A stretch of DNA of 64,000 nt from Pedobacter cryophilus (GCF_005116455.1 NZ_SWBP01000001.1:744001-808000); one strand, 5' to 3'; counted from the stretch's first letter, positions 44,506-54,113 are shown. The notes: generated from the letters alone by a model not told the origin. Translations and numbers: made by a program.

Positions 44506-46539
44506 TTACTTTCCAAACTTCTCTTCCATCATTTTTTCTAAAGCAAACATTTCGTCTCTCAATTTTGCTGCCAACAAGAAATTCATTTCTTTGGCTGCGG
44601 TTTGCATTTCTTTTTTAGTGTTTTCTAATGATTTTTTAAGCTCGGGTTTGGTCATGTACTGCACAATTGGATCGGCCGCTAAACTAGCTTCGGCATTGTC
44701 GCCAGTATAAATTTGTTGTACCCCACCTTTAAAATCCATTACTGATGTTTGTTCTATAATGGCTTCTCTGGATTTTCCTACCGTTTTTGGCGTAATGCCA
44801 TGTGCTTCATTGTATTTTATTTGTTTTTCTCTTCTACGGTCGGTCTCTTCCATTGTAATGCGCATAGAATTGGTAATTTTATCAGCATACATAATCACTC
44901 TTCCTCTATCATTTCGGGCAGCTCGTCCAATAGTTTGTATCAATGATCTTTCTGAACGTAAAAAACCTTCTTTATCGGCATCTAAAATGGCCACCAAAGA
45001 AACTTCGGGTAAATCTAAACCCTCTCTTAATAAGTTAATTCCAATTAAAACATCAAACTCGCCCAAACGTAAACCTCTTAAAATTTCTACTCTTTCAAGC
45101 GTTTTTACTTCAGAGTGGATATAGCGAACTTTAATGTTTAACCTGTCCATGTATTTAGCCAGCTCTTCGGCCATTCTTTTGGTTAAAGTGGTCACCAAAA
45201 TACGGTCGCCCATTTTTATGGTTTTATCAATCTCATCTAGCAAATCATCTACTTGGTTTCCTACCGGACGAATTTCAATCATTGGATCTAATAAACCCGT
45301 TGGCCTAATGACTTGCTCTACAAAAACACCTTCTGTTTTTTCTAATTCGTAATCTCCAGGTGTGGCACTTACATAAATGGTTTGTGGCGCCAGGGTTTCA
45401 AACTCGTTAAAATTTAACGGGCGGTTATCTAATGCTGCCGGTAAACGGAAACCGTATTCTACCAATGATAATTTTCTTGATCTATCGCCACCGTACATGG
45501 CTCTAATTTGTGGAACGGTAACATGGCTTTCATCAATCACCATTAAATAATCATCTGGGAAATAATCTAACAAGCAAAAAGGACGAGCTCCAGGTTTTCT
45601 TTGATCAAAATACCTTGAGTAGTTTTCTATACCAGAACAATAGCCCAATTCTCGCATCATTTCCATATCGTAATTGGTGCGTTCTTCTAATCTTTTGGCT
45701 TCTAAAAATCGGCCTTCGCTTTCAAATTGTTTTTTCCTGTCTACCATATCTTCTCCAATTTGGTGAAGTACGCTGGTAAACCTATCTCTTGGCGTAACAA
45801 ATAAATTAGCTGGGAAAATAGCTACTTGGTCCATTTTTTCGATGGTTTTTCCACTAGCAGGGTCAATCACACTCATTTCTTCTACATCATCTCCAAAAAA
45901 AGAAATGCGATATGCCAAATCTAAATAAGCAGGGTAAATATCAACAGTATCTCCTTTAACTCTAAAAGTTCCTCGTTTAAAATCAGCAGTGGTACGGGAA
46001 TATAAAATTTCTACTAAACGATGTAAAAAAGCATTTCTGCTGATTCTGGTCCCAACGCCAAACTTGAAAACAGAGTTAGAAAAGTCCTCGGGGTTACCCA
46101 TACCATAAATACAAGATATGGAAGAAACCACAATTACATCTCGCCTGCCCGACATTAAAGCCGATGTGGTTCTTAACCTTAGTTTTTCAATCTCTTCATT
46201 AATCTGAAGATCTTTCTCTATATAAGTATTGGTGGTGGGTAAAAAGGCTTCGGGTTGGTAATAGTCATAATAAGAAACAAAATAGTTGACCGCATTTTCA
46301 GGGAAAAACTGCTTAAACTCTCCGTAAAGTTGTGCGGCAAGTGTTTTGTTATGGCTTAAAATTAAAGTAGGTTTTTGCGTTTGCTCAATTACATTGGCAA
46401 TAGAAAAAGTTTTACCAGAGCCCGTAACACCTAATAAAGTCTGATAGTTTTCGCCACTCTGCACTCCTTCAACCAATTGTTTAATGGCGGTAGGCTGGTC
46501 TCCGGAGGGAGTATAATCAGAAGTAATTTTAAAATCCAT
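44506..46539 (-). CDS. uvrB: excinuclease ABC subunit UvrB
   Basis: A 677-residue helicase-like subunit of nucleotide excision repair that verifies damage handed over by UvrA and recruits UvrC. Walker A TLLGVTGSGKTF, the beta-hairpin YYDYYQPEAFLP, DYLMVIDESHVTVPQ, TLTKRMAEELAKYM, IGINLLREGLDLPEVSLVAILD and LIQTIGRAARND are all present, and the C-terminal UVR motif (LKKEMQTAAKEMNFLLAAKLRDEM-like) closes the protein. TATATTTG lies four bases before the ATG on the minus strand (46544-46551). Confidence 0.98.
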   Translation of the reverse strand: MDFKITSDYTPSGDQPTAIKQLVEGVQSGENYQTLLGVTGSGKTFSIANVIEQTQKPTLILSHNKTLAAQLYGEFKQFFPENAVNYFVSYYDYYQPEAFLPTTNTYIEKDLQINEEIEKLRLRTTSALMSGRRDVIVVSSISCIYGMGNPEDFSNSVFKFGVGTRISRNAFLHRLVEILYSRTTADFKRGTFRVKGDTVDIYPAYLDLAYRISFFGDDVEEMSVIDPASGKTIEKMDQVAIFPANLFVTPRDRFTSVLHQIGEDMVDRKKQFESEGRFLEAKRLEERTNYDMEMMRELGYCSGIENYSRYFDQRKPGARPFCLLDYFPDDYLMVIDESHVTVPQIRAMYGGDRSRKLSLVEYGFRLPAALDNRPLNFNEFETLAPQTIYVSATPGDYELEKTEGVFVEQVIRPTGLLDPMIEIRPVGNQVDDLLDEIDKTIKMGDRILVTTLTKRMAEELAKYMDRLNIKVRYIHSEVKTLERVEILRGLRLGEFDVLIGINLLREGLDLPEVSLVAILDADKEGFLRSERSLIQTIGRAARNDRGRVIMYADKITNSMRITMEETDRRREKQIKYNEAHGITPKTVGKSREAIIEQTSVMDFKGGVQQIYTGDNAEASLAADPIVQYMTKPELKKSLENTKKEMQTAAKEMNFLLAAKLRDEMFALEKMMEEKFGK

Positions 46540-46857
46540 GTGTCAAATATAAATATTTAGGAATTTGGACGAGCCAATAAAAAAAGGGATTCATCTTTAC
46601 AGACAAATCCCCTCGTCAAACCTTATACATGAACATTGCTGTTCAAATATACAGACGTTTGAAACCTACTTTTGGTTTACCACATCTTTAAAAAGTGCTG
46701 TTTTTTACTTTCAGATGTTTATATAACGTGATTTCCTAAAAATAGATTTTCATTAACAATGTATTAACACCAAGGTTAGAATATTCACAAATTGATTATC
46801 TACAATTTTTACTGAGGAAATCTACGCCCTCTAGTTTCGCAAGAAAAATAATTCATA
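46540..46857. other. divergent uvrB-susC intergenic region
   Basis: 318 AT-rich bases with no supported gene, at the point where gene direction changes from mainly minus to entirely plus. It holds TTAACA direct repeats at 46753-46769, a weak -7 element TAGTTTCG at 46832-46839 for susC, and three sequences one mismatch from a relaxed DnaA box: TTTACCACA (46676), ATATTCACA (46781) and TTATCTACA (46796). Confidence 0.5.
46753..46769 (+). promoter_or_regulatory. TTAACA-N5-TTAACA direct repeat upstream of the susC operon
   Basis: Two exact TTAACA copies, 11 bases apart start to start, with a TTCACA at 46784. The spacing is that of PHO boxes, which bind PhoB/PhoP dimers as direct repeats with an 11-base period. 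It lies 89 bases before the susC start. In such AT-rich DNA chance is a real alternative. Confidence 0.35.
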
Positions 46858-49800
46858 TTGAAAACACGTATACACCTTCGCAAAGCAAAGTTTATTTTGC
46901 TGCTCATCTTTACTTTTATTGTTAATGAAAGTTTTAGTCAGCAACCTGTTATTTCGGGTATTATTACTGATAACAAAGGAAATCCATTACCGGGCGTAAG
47001 TATTTTAGGAAATAAAATAGCTACCGCTTCTGATGTTGATGGAAAATTTAATCTTAAATCATCGGCAGTTGTTAATGGTGATGTTCTTGAATTTAGATAC
47101 TTAGGATTTGTGAGTCAGAAAGTGACTTATAATTCAAATAAAAGTTTAAAAATTATTCTTGAAGAGGATATTAATAAACTAAGTGAAGTGGTGGTAACAG
47201 CTCTTAACATTAAAAGAGACCAAAAGTCTTTAGGCTATGCTACTCAAACCATTTCTTCAGAACAATTAAATGATTCTCGCTCAAATAATTGGGCAAGCGC
47301 CTTATCTGGTAAGGTAGCTGGTTTAAGTTTATTATCATCCGGCTCTGGACCATTAAATTCTACTCGTATTGTATTAAGAGGAGTAAATTCTTTAAACCCA
47401 GATGGTAACCAAGCTTTAATTGTTATTGATGGAATTCCTGTTGGTGGCGGTTTAGTGTCATCAGGAGTAAATAATGCTTACAGCGCTGGAAGCGGAAATG
47501 ATATACCCGTTGATTTTGGAAATGGAATTGCCGATTTAAACCCTGATGATATAGAAAGCATTACGGTACTAAAAGGATCTGGAGCGGCGGCACTTTACGG
47601 CAGTCGAGCTCAAAATGGCGCTTTAATGATTACCACAAAATCAGGCGCTAGAAAAGGAAAAGGCTTAGGCATTACCATTAATTCTAACACCAGTTTAAAT
47701 GATGTTTTAAAATGGCCAGACTTTCAACATGAATATGGACAGGGTACAGGTACGGCCATAAGACCAGCAAGTGAACTTTATTATTCTTATGGCGCATCTG
47801 CAGATGGAGCAAGTACATCTGGAACAAGTAGTGCATTTGGACCAAAATTTAACGGACAAAGCTATTTTCAGTATGATCCTATTTTACAAGGGCAATCTGC
47901 TGAGCGTAGACCTTGGGTGCCTTATGAAGACAACGTTAAGGGTTTTTGGCAAACAGGCTCTACCATTACTAATAGTGTAGCTTTAGAAGGCGGTAATGAA
48001 AAAGGAAGTGCTAGAGCATCTATTACTCAAACTAAAAATCAGTGGATAATGCCAAACACCGGGTTTGATCGTTTAACGGCTGCCGTAAGTTTAAATTATG
48101 CAGTTTCTGATAAGCTTAAATTGGTTTCAAAAATAAATTACACCAACAAAAGCAGTGATAATTTACCGGGTACGGGCTACAATAATCAATCTATTTCTTA
48201 TTTCATGATTTTTCAAAATCCTAATGTTGATTTAAACTGGTATAAGGACAAATGGAAAACAGGTTTGGTAAATATTGATCAAATTCATCCTTTTAGCCAG
48301 TTTATAGATAATCCATTTTTAATTGCTGAGGATATGATTAACTCGGTAAATAATTATAAAACGGTAGGAAACATAGCGGCAACCTATGAAATAACCCCAA
48401 AACTCAGCTTTTTAATTAGATCTGGTTTAGATATGACTACTGAAGACCGAGCAACCGAAAGGCCTTATGGGACAGCTAATTATCAACGAGGGTATTTTAA
48501 GCAACAAAATTTGTTTTATTATGAAATGAATACTGATGCTTTGCTTACCTACAAAACAGATATTGGCAGCTCATTTAAATTAAATACTTCAGCTGGTGGT
48601 AACCTCTTAAACCGCAGAACAACCGCTACTAACGGCTCTACTATTGGGTTAATTATTCCTGGAGAATTTAAGTTAAGCAATGGTATAAGTAGTCCAGTTT
48701 TAACTACCGATTACCAAAATAAAAAGGTAAACAGTGTTTACGGCTTAGCGGCTCTTTCTTACAAGGAAGTTGTGTTTTTAGATATTACCGGAAGAAATGA
48801 TTGGAGCAGTACTTTGTCAAGAGAAAACCGTAGCTTCTTTTATCCATCTGTAAATACAAGTTTTATTTTAAGTGATATATTTAAACTGCCCACTCAAATA
48901 TCATTTGCAAAATTAAGGTTATCTGCCAGTCAGGTGGGTAATGATACCGATCCTTACTTAACCGGTAAATACTACGGACAAAGTTTATTCGCAGGGTCAG
49001 CCTCATCTCCAACAACATTATACAATACTGATTTTAAGCCAGAAACCACCACTAGTTATGAAGCTGGTTTAAATTACAGCCTGTTTAAGGGAAGATTAAG
49101 CATGGACCTTTCTTATTACAGCAACATCACCATAAACCAAATACTTAGAGTTCCGTTAGATTATTCAACCGGCTTTAATAGTGCGGTTTTAAATGCAGGA
49201 AAAGTTAGAAACAGAGGGGTTGAAGCCAGCATTACAGCAATACCAGTAAACACTAAATTTTTTAAATGGAATACTACCATTAACTGGTCAAAAAATCAAA
49301 ACCGTGTGTTAGAACTTGCAGATGGAATTGGCGACAGACAAGATATTGGCTATGGCGGAAATGCAACTTTGCAAGCCAGAGTTGGTGGCACAACCGGAGA
49401 CATTTATGGTTTTGGTTTTGTACGTTCACCTGATGGGCAAATTGTTTATAATGCCAACGGAACTACTGCTAGAGGCCCAGAAATACAATATATTGGTAAT
49501 GCTTACGCAGATTGGCGTGGAGGCTTTAGTAATGAGTTTTCTTATAAAAATTTCAGATTCAATTTCTTAATTGATGGCCAATATGGAGGAATAGTTTATT
49601 CTCAAACGCATCATAAAATGAGCGAACAGGGGAAATTAAAACATACGCTCCCTGGCAGAGAAGAAGGCTTTGTGATAGGACAAGGAGTGGTGTTAAATGC
49701 AGACAATACTTATAGTCCAAATACCACAAAAATTTCACCAGCATCTTATTACGGCGATTTTTACAGAAGAGCAAATGTAGAGTCAAACAGCTTTGACGCC

Positions 49801-50043
49801 TCTTTTGTAAAGTTACGTGAGGTAAGGTTTGAATATAGCTTGCCTAAAGCAATAAGCTCAAAAATTAAGCTTAATCAAGTTACCGTTGGTTTATATGGCA
49901 GAGATTTAGCCATGATAACCAGTTTCCCAATGTTTGATCCTGAGACAGCAGCACTAAATGGCTCAACATTATTGCCAGGTATAGAAATGGGACAACTGCC
50001 ATCTCAACGCACTTTTGGTCTTAACCTAACTATTAAATTATAA
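46858..50043 (+). CDS. SusC/RagA family TonB-linked outer membrane protein
   Basis: A 1061-residue outer-membrane importer. The signal peptide ends near NESFSQ; then a carboxypeptidase-regulatory-like domain (ISGIITDNKGNPLPGVSIL, about 31-105), a TonB-box/plug region with VVVTALNIKRDQKSLGYATQ, VAGLSLLSSGSG, VLRGVNSLN and VLKGSGAAALYGSRAQNGAL (about 110-265), and the barrel ending RTFGLNLTIKL. The start is TTG at 46858: an in-frame stop lies at 46849 and there is no in-frame ATG in the signal peptide. Its SusD partner starts four bases after it. Downstream genes suggest a phosphodiester rather than a glycan as cargo. Confidence 0.95.
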   Translation: MKTRIHLRKAKFILLLIFTFIVNESFSQQPVISGIITDNKGNPLPGVSILGNKIATASDVDGKFNLKSSAVVNGDVLEFRYLGFVSQKVTYNSNKSLKIILEEDINKLSEVVVTALNIKRDQKSLGYATQTISSEQLNDSRSNNWASALSGKVAGLSLLSSGSGPLNSTRIVLRGVNSLNPDGNQALIVIDGIPVGGGLVSSGVNNAYSAGSGNDIPVDFGNGIADLNPDDIESITVLKGSGAAALYGSRAQNGALMITTKSGARKGKGLGITINSNTSLNDVLKWPDFQHEYGQGTGTAIRPASELYYSYGASADGASTSGTSSAFGPKFNGQSYFQYDPILQGQSAERRPWVPYEDNVKGFWQTGSTITNSVALEGGNEKGSARASITQTKNQWIMPNTGFDRLTAAVSLNYAVSDKLKLVSKINYTNKSSDNLPGTGYNNQSISYFMIFQNPNVDLNWYKDKWKTGLVNIDQIHPFSQFIDNPFLIAEDMINSVNNYKTVGNIAATYEITPKLSFLIRSGLDMTTEDRATERPYGTANYQRGYFKQQNLFYYEMNTDALLTYKTDIGSSFKLNTSAGGNLLNRRTTATNGSTIGLIIPGEFKLSNGISSPVLTTDYQNKKVNSVYGLAALSYKEVVFLDITGRNDWSSTLSRENRSFFYPSVNTSFILSDIFKLPTQISFAKLRLSASQVGNDTDPYLTGKYYGQSLFAGSASSPTTLYNTDFKPETTTSYEAGLNYSLFKGRLSMDLSYYSNITINQILRVPLDYSTGFNSAVLNAGKVRNRGVEASITAIPVNTKFFKWNTTINWSKNQNRVLELADGIGDRQDIGYGGNATLQARVGGTTGDIYGFGFVRSPDGQIVYNANGTTARGPEIQYIGNAYADWRGGFSNEFSYKNFRFNFLIDGQYGGIVYSQTHHKMSEQGKLKHTLPGREEGFVIGQGVVLNADNTYSPNTTKISPASYYGDFYRRANVESNSFDASFVKLREVRFEYSLPKAISSKIKLNQVTVGLYGRDLAMITSFPMFDPETAALNGSTLLPGIEMGQLPSQRTFGLNLTIKL

Positions 50044-50047
50044 AATC

Positions 50048-51487
50048 ATGATATTCAAAAAATATATAGTAATTGCCGTAATTACGCTTTGTACACTTAA
50101 CTTTTCTTGTACCAAAGATTTTGAGGAGGTAAATACCGATCCTAATCGTATCAGCCAAATTTCTCCGGGTTCATTATTAAACCCTATTGTATATGAGGTT
50201 TCAAGCTTTAATACCTTAAGAGCAGATGCATTTACTTTTGACATTATGCAAGTAGCACTTCCTTATCCAAGTGTGGCTGGTGGCGTTCATCGTTATGATA
50301 TTTCTGAAAGTGCCGGAAACTCCACTTGGAGTACTTATTACCGTTGGTTAAGCAATGTGAAAGAAATGCTTGCCACATCAGAAAAAGCACAAGACGTAAA
50401 TTATCAGGCCATTGCATTAACACTTAACGCTTGGATATATTCTAATTTAACTGATTGTTTTGGTGATATTCCTATGGTTGAAGCTTCAAGCGGAGAAGAA
50501 GGAATATTAAAACCTAAATTTAATACACAACAAGAGGTTTACACAAAAATTATTGCCGATTTAGAGAAAGCAAATACCCTGTATGATGCCACTAAACCAA
50601 TGATTTATGCTACCGATATTTTATACGGAAATAGCGTAGCCGGCTGGAAAAGGTTTACAAATTCGTTAAGGTTAAGGTTGCTTTTAAGAGTTTCTAAAAG
50701 AACAGAAATGGACGCTTTCACAAAAATGGCAACTATACTAAATAATCCTACGGTAAACCCTGTTTTTACCAATATTAACGAAGGGGCGGTTGTAAAACTA
50801 AGCGGAGTAACACCATTAATCTCTCCATGGGGTAGAGCTATAGATTTTACTACTTTTAGAGCTACTGGTGGGTTTTTCTTAGATAATTTAAATGCTTTCG
50901 CAGATCCAAGAAGAGCAAAGTTCAACAGCTTTTCCAGAACTTTAGCTGGTGCATCAACCGGAACGTACCAAGGTATTCCGAGCGGTTATTCTCCAAATGA
51001 CCCAGCACCAAACTTTCAGCCATCAAATTTTAATGTGGCTTTGGTAACCGCACCAATGAGCAATATCATTATGACTTATGCCGAAGTAGAATTTATAAGG
51101 GCAGAGCTGGCTCAAAAAGGATTAATTACTGCCGATGCAAAAACAGCGTATGAAAGAGGGGTTAAAGCAGCTATTGAGCAATGGGGAGTGACCATGCCCA
51201 CAAATTATTTTACAAATACAGCAACAGCATACAACGGAACATTAGAGCGCATTATGCTTCAAAAATATTATGCTTTGTTTTTTACTGATTACCAACAATG
51301 GTTTGAATATCGCCGTACAGGTTTCCCTGTTTTACCAAAAAATGCAGGAATGTTAAATGATCAAAAATTACCGGTGCGTTTCAGATTTCCTACAACGGTT
51401 TCTTCTAACAACAGAGATAACTATTTAAAAGCAGTAGAAAATATGGGTGGCGATAACATCAACACCAAATTATGGTGGGAAAAATAA
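50048..51487 (+). CDS. SusD/RagB-like nutrient-binding outer membrane lipoprotein
   Basis: A 479-residue surface lipoprotein that forms the lid of the SusC channel. The signal ends in LNFSC, the lipidated Cys. DFEEVNTDPNRISQISPGSLLNPIV, YRWLSNVKEMLATSE, LNAWIYSNLTDCFGDIPMVEA, NSLRLRLLLRVSKR and MTYAEVEFIRAELAQKG fit the SusD-like_2 group. The end (RFPTTVSSNNRDNYLKAVENMGGDNINTKLWW) is also typical. Second gene of the operon, 12 bases before the phosphoesterase. Confidence 0.95.
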   Translation: MIFKKYIVIAVITLCTLNFSCTKDFEEVNTDPNRISQISPGSLLNPIVYEVSSFNTLRADAFTFDIMQVALPYPSVAGGVHRYDISESAGNSTWSTYYRWLSNVKEMLATSEKAQDVNYQAIALTLNAWIYSNLTDCFGDIPMVEASSGEEGILKPKFNTQQEVYTKIIADLEKANTLYDATKPMIYATDILYGNSVAGWKRFTNSLRLRLLLRVSKRTEMDAFTKMATILNNPTVNPVFTNINEGAVVKLSGVTPLISPWGRAIDFTTFRATGGFFLDNLNAFADPRRAKFNSFSRTLAGASTGTYQGIPSGYSPNDPAPNFQPSNFNVALVTAPMSNIIMTYAEVEFIRAELAQKGLITADAKTAYERGVKAAIEQWGVTMPTNYFTNTATAYNGTLERIMLQKYYALFFTDYQQWFEYRRTGFPVLPKNAGMLNDQKLPVRFRFPTTVSSNNRDNYLKAVENMGGDNINTKLWWEK

Positions 51488-51499
51488 CGGGATACAAAA

Positions 51500-52978
51500 A
51501 TGTTTAGAAGAGAATTTTTAAAAAGTTTAAGTCTGCTTGGTGCAGGCTTAACTGTTTCTGGTTTTGTAAGCGCTGCTTCAAAAAACAAAACCTCTTTATT
51601 AATCCAAACAAAACTTACCGGCACAATTACAGCCGGTGGTAAAGGTTTAGCTGCTGTTGCAGTAACAGATGGCTATACTGTATTTGTAACAGATAAAGAA
51701 GGCAAGTATGATTTTTTTGCTCACCCTAAAGCCAAGTTTGTTTATTTTTCAATACCATCAGGATATAAAATTCCTCATCAAAATAGTATCAGTCAATTTT
51801 ATAGCGCTATTAACATTAATCAGGTCAATCATTCGGCTAATTTTAGCTTAGAAAAAAATGCTGATAATGACGAAAAACATGGCTTTGTAGTTTGGGCTGA
51901 TACTCAAATTCAAACTAAAAGAGATGCCGAGTTATTGTTAGCAAACGCAGCTCCTGATCTTAAAAAATTGACTAATAACTATCCTTCAAATTATTTACAT
52001 GGCATAGGTTGTGGAGATTTAGTTTGGGATAATTTTGATCTTTTTCCAGATTATAAAAGTGCTATTTCCTTATCGGGATTACCATTTTTTAATGTGATTG
52101 GCAATCATGATATGGATTTAAATGCCCGTTCGGATGAAGGTTCTACTCAAACTTTCGAAAGCCATTTTGGTCCAACTTATTATTCATTTAACCGAGGCAA
52201 AATTCATTATGTAGTTTTAGACGATGTGTTTTTTGTAGGGACTGATAAAAAGTATATCGGTTATCTCACAGAAAATCAGCTGAGCTGGTTAGAACAAGAT
52301 TTAAAGTTGGTAAAAGAAGGCTCTACCTTAGTGGTAAGCTTGCATATTCCAACTTATACTAATCAGCATAAGCGAGATAAAGAACCCGAAGAAATGGGCG
52401 GAACCGTAACTAACAGAAAGCGTTTGTATGATATTTTAAAAAATTACCAGGTTCATATTATGAGTGGGCATACCCATTTTAATGAAGTAATTATTGATAA
52501 AAATATTACAGAGCATATCCATGGTACAGTTTGTGGCGCTTGGTGGACAGGTCAAATTTGCGGAGACGGAACGCCAAATGGTTACGGTGTTTATGAAGTT
52601 GATGGCGATAAAATTAGTTGGTATTACAAAGCAACAGGAAAAGAAAAAGATCATCAAATGCGTATTTATGCTGCCGGTAAACAAAAAGATTACCCCAATG
52701 AGGTTTGCATAAATATTTGGAATTTTGATAAAAACTGGAAAATAAATTGCCTTGCAGACGGAGTAGCTATTGGTACTCCTGTTCAAAAAACGGCTTTAGA
52801 TCCTTTAGCAACAGAAAGTTTATTAGGAAAAGATTTACCTTCTATTAGAGGTTGGGTAGAACCTAAATTAACCGATCATCTTTTTTTTATAACAGTTCCA
52901 GATAAAACACGTTTATTTATCGTAAAAGCTACTGATGGTTTTGGCAATAATTATTCAGAATCTATTTTCTTTAATTAA
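51500..52978 (+). CDS. calcineurin-like metallophosphoesterase, exported (Tat-like signal)
   Basis: A 492-residue enzyme. The N-terminus MFRREFLKSLSLLGAGLTVSG has a twin-arginine-like signal. Residues about 35-125 form an Ig/transthyretin-like MetallophosN domain (GTITAGGKGLAAVAVTDGYT). The calcineurin-type core has FVVWADTQIQ (Asp), GCGDLVWDN, NVIGNHDMDL (GNHD), VSLHIPTY and HIMSGHTHFNE (GHxH). The last 150 residues form the MetallophosC-type beta domain. The family hydrolyses phosphomonoesters or phosphodiesters. It sits in the SusCD operon, four bases before the glycerophosphodiesterase, and presumably processes the same imported or surface-bound substrate. Confidence 0.92.
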   Translation: MFRREFLKSLSLLGAGLTVSGFVSAASKNKTSLLIQTKLTGTITAGGKGLAAVAVTDGYTVFVTDKEGKYDFFAHPKAKFVYFSIPSGYKIPHQNSISQFYSAININQVNHSANFSLEKNADNDEKHGFVVWADTQIQTKRDAELLLANAAPDLKKLTNNYPSNYLHGIGCGDLVWDNFDLFPDYKSAISLSGLPFFNVIGNHDMDLNARSDEGSTQTFESHFGPTYYSFNRGKIHYVVLDDVFFVGTDKKYIGYLTENQLSWLEQDLKLVKEGSTLVVSLHIPTYTNQHKRDKEPEEMGGTVTNRKRLYDILKNYQVHIMSGHTHFNEVIIDKNITEHIHGTVCGAWWTGQICGDGTPNGYGVYEVDGDKISWYYKATGKEKDHQMRIYAAGKQKDYPNEVCINIWNFDKNWKINCLADGVAIGTPVQKTALDPLATESLLGKDLPSIRGWVEPKLTDHLFFITVPDKTRLFIVKATDGFGNNYSESIFFN

Positions 52979-52982
52979 AAAT

Positions 52983-54026
52983 ATGTATTTAAAAATCGCT
53001 GTTGCACAGCTATTCATGTTAATGGCTTCTGTTCAAATATTAACCGCCCAAGTAAAAACCAATAATAGCATATTATTGAGCAATTATACTTTCTTAGAAA
53101 GTGAGCGAGTTATTGGTCAAATTAGTGTGCAACAGCCAAATACCAGCATTAAAAAAGTAAGCATTTCTGGTGCCGATGCTGCTTTTTTCAAAAGCAACAA
53201 AAAGCATCAATTAATTATAAAAAGCAATAAAAGTAAAAAGTTTTACAACATCCAATTGCTGGTGACTAATGATCAAAACATCCAGCTTCAGCAAAATTTT
53301 ACTATTGTAAAAGATGAGTTTCTAAAAAACAAAGTAATTGCTCATCGTGGTGCTTGGAAAAACTTACCTACCGCAGAAAATTCTATTGCAGCATTGCAGC
53401 AAGCCATAAAATTGGGTTGTCAAGGCAGCGAGTTTGATGTTCATATTTCGGCAGATTCTGTCGCTTTCATTAACCATGATCCCGCTTTTAAAAAGGTAGA
53501 AATTGAACAAACTTCTTCCTTAGTTTTAAAAGAACTTACCTTATCAAATAATGAGAAATTGCCTTTGTTAGATGATTATTTAAAGGCGGGTAAAAATCAA
53601 AATCACACCAAACTTATTTTAGAAATTAAGCCTACCAAACTAGGTTTAGACAGGGTAAAATTAATAGCAAAATCTGTTTTAGAAAGTGTAAGTGAAAATG
53701 AAGCTCAGGCATGGGTAGAATACATCAGCTTTGATTACGAAATATGTAAAGCCTTAATGGCGATAGATCCATTTGCAAAAGTAGCTTACCTAAACGGAGA
53801 TAAATCGCCCGAGCAATTAGCTGCCGACAAATTTTATGGTTTAGATTATCATTACAGTGTTTTCAAAAAAAATCCGGATTGGATTAAAAACGCATTAGCA
53901 TTAGGCTTAACCGTAAACGCCTGGACAGCGAATGATACCGAAACCATTCAATGGCTTTTAGATAGCAAGGCTACTTTTATTACCACAAACGAGCCAGAAT
54001 TAGCGCTTAAAATGGTCAGTAAATAG
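52983..54026 (+). CDS. glycerophosphodiester phosphodiesterase, exported
   Basis: A 347-residue enzyme cleaving glycerophosphodiesters to glycerol-3-phosphate and an alcohol. The start MYLKIAVAQLFMLMASVQIL gives a signal peptide; a longer frame overlaps the previous gene. Residues about 25-110 are a small beta domain (LSNYTFLESERVIGQISV). The GDPD barrel has the active site in VIAHRGAWKNLPTAENS, GCQGSEFDVHISADSVAFINHD, LILEIKPTK and VNAWTANDTETIQWLLD. Last gene of the SusC-SusD-phosphoesterase operon. Confidence 0.94.
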   Translation: MYLKIAVAQLFMLMASVQILTAQVKTNNSILLSNYTFLESERVIGQISVQQPNTSIKKVSISGADAAFFKSNKKHQLIIKSNKSKKFYNIQLLVTNDQNIQLQQNFTIVKDEFLKNKVIAHRGAWKNLPTAENSIAALQQAIKLGCQGSEFDVHISADSVAFINHDPAFKKVEIEQTSSLVLKELTLSNNEKLPLLDDYLKAGKNQNHTKLILEIKPTKLGLDRVKLIAKSVLESVSENEAQAWVEYISFDYEICKALMAIDPFAKVAYLNGDKSPEQLAADKFYGLDYHYSVFKKNPDWIKNALALGLTVNAWTANDTETIQWLLDSKATFITTNEPELALKMVSK

Positions 54027-54074
54027 ATTTTTTTTAAAATCGAATCAAAAAAATAAGGAATCAAAAAAACAAAA

Positions 54075-54113
54075 GGCATTACCAAAATCAATCATTGGTA
54101 ATGCCGTGTTTTA
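54075..54113 (+). terminator. intrinsic terminator of the susCD-phosphodiesterase operon
   Basis: GGCATTACCA (54075-54084) pairs perfectly with TGGTAATGCC (54096-54105) around an 11-base loop, followed by a T-rich tract. It lies 48 bases after the GDPD stop. Confidence 0.85.

Noticed and set aside
46676-46804. Replication origin proven by DnaA boxes
   Set aside because: The three boxes all have a mismatch and dnaA/dnaN are absent; kept only as a speculative note.
46858-54026. Classical polysaccharide utilization locus
   Set aside because: SusC and SusD are present but there is no glycoside hydrolase, lyase, sulfatase or SusE/F; the enzymes are phosphoesterases.
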